From positions 1 through 45,878 of the forward strand of contig JAAWEL010000061.1 in assembly GCA_022794255.1 (NCBI GenBank): 45,878 nucleotides of DNA. Reading direction: 5' to 3'. The position numbers and the translations under genes were made by a program. Under the pieces are notes generated by a model. It ran no database searches. It was not told where the DNA came from and saw nothing but the letters and a program-made list of their open reading frames with translations. Origin of the DNA: Lachnospiraceae bacterium. GTDB lineage: Bacteria; Bacillota; Clostridia; Lachnospirales; Lachnospiraceae. Shown piece after piece: positions 42,148 to 45,878 of the stretch (positions are counted from its first letter, which is position 1; the number at the start of each line of letters is the position of its first letter).

Positions 42148-42960
42148 ATGAAGCGAATAATAGGGGTCAATTCCAACTGTTATCATGGATACAGCATTGA
42201 GGAGGCATTGGAGGGCATCGCTGCGGCAGGATTTCATTATGTGGAGCTGACTGCAACAAAGGGATGGACAGAGCATGTATTTCCCAGCCAGTCCTTTGGG
42301 TATCTGGTTCAGGTAAAGGAGCGCATGAAGGAGCTGGGGCTGGTGCCTTTTGCCATGAGCGGGCACTGCAACCTGATGGACAAGGAACGCCTACAGGATT
42401 TTATCATGAATATCCGGTTGGCAGCATTCTTTGGGTGTGATTATATTGTATCCTCAGTGGGGGAAGCCCATTTGGAGGATAAGGATAAGGGTTCGGATGA
42501 GCTGGTGGCGGAGCATATCCGTATGCTGCTGCCTTATCTTGAGGAATACAAGATGAGCCTGGTGTTGGAAAGCCATGGGGAACATGCCACAGGGGGAGTA
42601 CTAAAGGGGATTACGGACCGGGTGGCTTCTCCGAGAGTGGGAATCAATTATGACACGGCCAATGTGATCTTTTATGGAAATGTGGATCCGGTCTTGGATA
42701 TGGACAGTTGTATGGGCGATATCCATTACATGCATCTGAAGGATAAAGCGGGAGAGACAAAGGAGTGGAATTTCCCCGCACTGGGAAAGGGAACCGTGGG
42801 TTTTCCGGAGATTTTTAAGAAGCTTGAAAAGAGCGGTAATGTATGTCCCTTCAGCATTGAGATTGAGTTTACGCCGGAGGGGCCGGGAAGTTTGGAGGCA
42901 GTGAACCAGGCGGTTCGGGATTCGGCAGAGTATCTGAAAGGTCTGGGAATGGAGCTGTAA
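42148..42960 (+). CDS. Sugar phosphate isomerase/epimerase (xylose isomerase-like TIM barrel)
   Basis: This 270-residue protein belongs to the AP-endonuclease-2/xylose-isomerase-like superfamily. Metal ligands can be placed: Glu141 (LVLESHGEH), Asp169 (NYDTAN), His196 (YMHLKDK) and Glu238 or Glu240 (FSIEIEFTPEG). The barrel begins at once with GVNSNCYHGYSIEEAL. It probably isomerises or epimerises the sugar imported by the adjacent ABC system, though dehydratases and other activities exist in this family. AAAGGAG precedes the ATG. It lies 63 bases after the ROK regulator. Confidence 0.87.
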   Translation: MKRIIGVNSNCYHGYSIEEALEGIAAAGFHYVELTATKGWTEHVFPSQSFGYLVQVKERMKELGLVPFAMSGHCNLMDKERLQDFIMNIRLAAFFGCDYIVSSVGEAHLEDKDKGSDELVAEHIRMLLPYLEEYKMSLVLESHGEHATGGVLKGITDRVASPRVGINYDTANVIFYGNVDPVLDMDSCMGDIHYMHLKDKAGETKEWNFPALGKGTVGFPEIFKKLEKSGNVCPFSIEIEFTPEGPGSLEAVNQAVRDSAEYLKGLGMEL

Positions 42961-42965
42961 GGTAA

Positions 42966-42992
42966 GGTGTGCAAACACCCGTTGAGGTGTTT
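42966..42992 (+). promoter_or_regulatory. Alternative hairpins before the binding-protein gene
   Basis: AAACACC (42973-42979) can pair with the downstream GGTGTTT (42986-42992, 7 bp) or, through ACACC, with the upstream GGTGT (42966-42970). The two forms exclude each other. It lies between the isomerase stop and the strong ribosome binding site of the binding protein, and might stabilise or tune the mRNA. Confidence 0.45.
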
Positions 42993-43014
42993 CAAAATAA
43001 GAAGGAGGATTTCT

Positions 43015-44103
43015 ATGAAAAAGGGAAAAGAATTGACAGCGGTATTGATGGCAAGTGTAATGGTATTGTCTCTGGCAGCCTGCGGCGGCAAGCAGGAGGC
43101 TGCTCCCACCACGGCGGCGCCGGCAGCTACTCAGGCAGAGGCAGCTAAGGAGACAGAAGCTCAGTCCGAGGAGACGGAGGCTCAGGCAGAAGCAGAGAAG
43201 AAGGACAGCTATACCTTCGGCTATATTGCTTATGATATGACGGATATCTGGAATGAGTATTCCTCAAAGGCTTTTGAGTATGCGGCAAGTCAGGCGGATG
43301 TGAAGGTTGAGACTATTGTTCTGGATTCCAAGAACAGCCTGGAGGAATCTGTGACAGCCATGGAGTCTTTGATTCAGCAGGAGGTGGATGGCATCTCTAT
43401 CTTCCCCATTTCCACAGAGCAGGGGGCACAGTTGGTGAAGATGGCCAATGAGGCCGGGATTCCGGTAACGGTGGAGAACTTTGCCATGGATATTGATGAT
43501 CCGGGGGATTATATCGCTTCCGTGGCCTGTGAGTATGATCAGATTGGCTATGCGGCTATCAAGTATATTGCAGAGAATAAGCCAGGGGCAAAGGTATTCT
43601 TCTGTGCCGGACAGCAGGGAGCCGGTGTCTATGAGAAATATCAGGAAGGCGTGGACCGGGCTCTGGCAGAGCTGGGCGATGAGGTGGAGGTTGTGGCTAC
43701 CCTTCATGGAGACTGGCTGACCGACAAAGCCTACAATGTGACAACAGATTTTATTTCCACAGGAGAGGAATTTGACTATATCTTTGCCAACAATGATATG
43801 ATGGCACAGGGGTGTTTCCAGGCTCTTAAGGATGCGGGAATGGAAGAGATCCCCATTGTTTCCACCGGAGGATCCCCAGATGGTTATCAGATGCTGGTGG
43901 ATGGGGTTGAAGCAGCTAACATGACAGCTTCTGTGTCTATTCAGGGGGTTCAGACCTTTAAGAATCTGTATGACTCTGTGGTTGAGGGAAAAACCCCGGA
44001 GAAGTTTGTATCCCTCCCGGTTATTCCCGTATCTGCGGATAAGCTGGATGAGTTTATTGCCTGGGACAACTATGAGGCGGCTTACAATTTCGTATACAAA
44101 TAA
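43015..44103 (+). CDS. Sugar ABC transporter substrate-binding lipoprotein
   Basis: This 362-residue lipoprotein captures a sugar outside the cell for the ABC importer. The signal peptide ends in LSLAAC with Cys23. An Ala/Thr/Glu linker (about 30-62) is followed by a type I periplasmic-binding (RbsB-like) domain: YTFGYIAYDMTDIWNEY, IQQEVDGISIFPIS and YIFANNDMMAQGCFQALKDAG. The sugar cannot be named from sequence. AGAAGGAGG precedes the ATG, and an intrinsic terminator follows the gene, which would give more binding protein than ATPase or permease. Confidence 0.93.
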   Translation: MKKGKELTAVLMASVMVLSLAACGGKQEAAPTTAAPAATQAEAAKETEAQSEETEAQAEAEKKDSYTFGYIAYDMTDIWNEYSSKAFEYAASQADVKVETIVLDSKNSLEESVTAMESLIQQEVDGISIFPISTEQGAQLVKMANEAGIPVTVENFAMDIDDPGDYIASVACEYDQIGYAAIKYIAENKPGAKVFFCAGQQGAGVYEKYQEGVDRALAELGDEVEVVATLHGDWLTDKAYNVTTDFISTGEEFDYIFANNDMMAQGCFQALKDAGMEEIPIVSTGGSPDGYQMLVDGVEAANMTASVSIQGVQTFKNLYDSVVEGKTPEKFVSLPVIPVSADKLDEFIAWDNYEAAYNFVYK

Positions 44104-44127
44104 TTGAAAATCAAGACAGTAGAAGGG

Positions 44128-44161
44128 AAGGCTGCCGGCAGGTTTGCGCGGCAGCCTTTTT
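44128..44161 (+). terminator. Intrinsic terminator inside the ABC operon
   Basis: AAGGCTGCC (44128-44136) and GGCAGCCTT (44150-44158) form a perfect 9-bp stem whose right arm runs into five T. It separates the binding protein gene from the ATPase gene, so downstream genes depend on readthrough or another promoter. Confidence 0.88.
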
Positions 44162-44234
44162 GAACCACTCCCGGCAGGGCTTTTGTGTCTGCTTATTCAG
44201 TCGGGAAGATTTTTGGATATCAGGAGGTGACAGA

Positions 44235-45758
44235 GTGAATATGACAGAGGAGAGGAAACCGCTCCTGAAAATGCAGGATATCACCAAGGAATTTTCCGGA
44301 GTATATGCCCTGTCCGGCATTACCCTGGAACTGTATCCTTCAGAGGTACACTGTCTGGTGGGAGAGAACGGAGCAGGAAAGTCAACGCTGATGAAAATAC
44401 TCAGTGGAGCTTATGTTCCCAGTGGGGGAAGTATCTCTGTGGACGGGCAGATTTACAAGACTCTGAATCCGGTTCTATCCAAGGAATTGGGAATCAATAT
44501 TGTATACCAGGAAAATGATTTAGTTCCCAGCATGAGCGTGGCGGAAAATATTTATGTGGGAAATGAAAGGACGAATTTCTTTGGATTTGTTGACTTTAAG
44601 GCCATGGTCAGTGAGACTAAGAGGCAGATGGAGGAGCTGAATATTGAGATAGACCCTATGGTTAAGATCGAGGATTTGTCCGTATCCGACCAACAGTTTG
44701 TCAAGATTTTAAAAGCGCTTTCCGTGGAGCCCAGAGTTTTGATCATGGATGAGCCCACCTCCATGTTCAATGTGGAAGATGCGGCTAAGGTTTTGGCGCT
44801 GGTACGGACCATTGCAGCCAAGGGGATCGGCATTATCTACATTTCTCATTTCCTGGAGGAAATCCGGCAGATTGCGGACCGGGTCACGGTGATTCGGGAT
44901 GGGGCTGTCATCAACACCTACGAGAATCCCAACCGGGATATCAAGATATCCACCATGACCAGGGATATGGTAGGCCGTCCGGTGGACACTTTCTACCAGA
45001 AGGAACATCATCCCATTGGGGATGTGATGCTGGAGATTCGGGAACTGCAGATTGCAAAGGACAGCCCGAAAATCAGTTTTTCCGTGCGTAGCGGGGAGAT
45101 TCTTGGCATGGCCGGCATGGTGGGGGCCGGGAGAACGGAGATTGTGCGGGCCATTACCGGAGCAGACCATCGGTGGGGCGGAGAAATTCTGGTAAATGGA
45201 ACCAGAGTAGAGATTCGAAATCCGGAGGAAAGTATCCGGTACGGTTTTGCCCACATCACAGAGGACAGGCAGGAGCTGGGACTGATGCTAGGAGCCAGTG
45301 TGCTTGAGAATGCAACGATTGTAGGACTGGGAAGGAAGATCAAGGGATTTTTCGTCAATATCCGCAAGCATCCGGCTTTTATTCAGCCTTTGGTGGAGAA
45401 GCTTCGGATCAAGGTTCCGGATGTATGGACCGAGGCAGTATATCTGTCTGGGGGGAATCAGCAGAAGGTAGTTCTGGCAAAATGGCTTTTTGCGGAACAG
45501 GAAATCTATATTTTTGACGAGCCTACAAGAGGGATTGATGTCAATGCCAAGGCAGAGTTTTACAAGCAGATGTCTGCACTTACGAAGCAGGGAAAATGCA
45601 TTATTATGATCAGTTCGGATATGCCGGAGCTGATTTCCATGAGTGACCGGGTGCTGGTAATCCGGGATGGGGCTGTCAGGGCAGAGCTTATAGGAGAGAG
45701 AATCACAGAACAGGAGATCATAAAAGAGGCTTTAGGAGGCGGGAAAGATGAAGCATAA
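44235..45758 (+). CDS. Sugar ABC transporter ATPase with two nucleotide-binding domains (RbsA/MglA-like)
   Basis: This 507-residue protein carries two ABC domains. The first has Walker A GENGAGKST (about 43-51), a variant signature LSVSDQQ and Walker B VLIMDEPTS. The second has a degenerate Walker A GMVGAGRTE, signature YLSGGNQQK and IYIFDEPTRGID. This asymmetry is typical of RbsA/MglA/XylG importers. GTG 44235 is 7 bases after AGGAGG; ATG 44241 is the alternative. It overlaps the permease gene by 11 bases. Confidence 0.95.
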   Translation: MNMTEERKPLLKMQDITKEFSGVYALSGITLELYPSEVHCLVGENGAGKSTLMKILSGAYVPSGGSISVDGQIYKTLNPVLSKELGINIVYQENDLVPSMSVAENIYVGNERTNFFGFVDFKAMVSETKRQMEELNIEIDPMVKIEDLSVSDQQFVKILKALSVEPRVLIMDEPTSMFNVEDAAKVLALVRTIAAKGIGIIYISHFLEEIRQIADRVTVIRDGAVINTYENPNRDIKISTMTRDMVGRPVDTFYQKEHHPIGDVMLEIRELQIAKDSPKISFSVRSGEILGMAGMVGAGRTEIVRAITGADHRWGGEILVNGTRVEIRNPEESIRYGFAHITEDRQELGLMLGASVLENATIVGLGRKIKGFFVNIRKHPAFIQPLVEKLRIKVPDVWTEAVYLSGGNQQKVVLAKWLFAEQEIYIFDEPTRGIDVNAKAEFYKQMSALTKQGKCIIMISSDMPELISMSDRVLVIRDGAVRAELIGERITEQEIIKEALGGGKDEA

Positions 45759-45878
45759 GAAAAGGTTGCTAAAAGACCAGCGGATTCTGCTGGCCCTGGT
45801 GATTTTACTGATTGTGGCAGTGGTTTCCATAATCAATCCCCGGTTTATTGCGGTGAAAAATCTGATTACCATTTTTCA
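45748..45878 (+). CDS. Sugar ABC transporter permease, N-terminal fragment
   Basis: The window ends after 43 codons. The start ATG follows TAGGAGGC and lies inside the end of the ATPase gene. The product begins with a basic stretch (MKHKKRLLKDQR), a membrane helix (ILLALVILLIVAVVSII), then NPRFIAVKNLITIF, the usual opening of RbsC-like permeases. It completes the importer with the binding protein and ATPase. Confidence 0.9.
   Translation, partial: MKHKKRLLKDQRILLALVILLIVAVVSIINPRFIAVKNLITIF

Overview
The window reads as chromosomal DNA of a spore-forming Gram-positive clostridium, most likely a member of the Lachnospiraceae. I infer this from sporulation genes (CwlD-type amidase, YyaC-type protease), clostridial dark-matter families (TSCPD/TIGR03905, DUF5711, an RsgI-like anti-sigma factor, M56 sensors carrying an IIGGADGPT motif), strong AGGAGG ribosome binding sites, frequent GTG and TTG starts, and moderate base composition. 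I see no insertion sequence, prophage, CRISPR array or integrase. No species can be named from the sequence alone.

Left part (1-12.6 kb). It opens with the end of the rpsF-ssb-rpsR operon and its terminator. Next come three compact genes: a Ser/Thr kinase fused to a MinD/CpaE-like domain without the P-loop lysine, a second lysine-less MinD-like protein, and an unknown protein. A cell-surface/sporulation stretch follows: GH18 glycosidase with SH3 domain, metallophosphoesterase lipoprotein, CwlD amidase. A TSCPD protein and MTA/SAH nucleosidase are divergent and share a -35 region. A set of uncharacterised membrane or coiled-coil proteins follows, with one candidate small RNA between its own promoter and terminator.

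Middle (12-28 kb). YyaC is followed by an unusual protein with an apparently inactive MPN/JAMM-like cytoplasmic domain, one membrane segment and an external LysM domain, then a DUF5711 membrane protein and transketolase. A ROK glucokinase stands alone. A tight operon carries a CBS/DRTGG pyrophosphatase, flavin reductase, a shikimate-kinase-like enzyme with altered substrate site, an apgM/homoserine-kinase-like enzyme and a YitT membrane protein. Purine nucleoside phosphorylase, an NSS sodium symporter, TruA and a cation diffusion facilitator complete this part.

Right part (28-46 kb). An ECF-type sigma factor is translationally linked to an RsgI-like anti-sigma factor with an Asn-Pro site. Then come tRNA-Gln(CUG), murA, a secreted choline-binding-repeat protein, and a BlaI/M56 sensor pair with two operator dyads. 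Citrate lyase activation genes (citXG fusion, citC) occur without lyase subunits. A phosphoesterase and a convergent, signal-less subtilase precede a carbohydrate locus: ROK repressor with its own operator, a TIM-barrel isomerase, a lipoprotein binding protein followed by an intrinsic terminator, an RbsA-like double ATPase and the start of a permease cut by the window edge.

Start sites were chosen by ribosome binding site spacing. Promoters, operators and RNA structures were found by eye and are predictions. Family assignments come from recognised motifs, not database searches.
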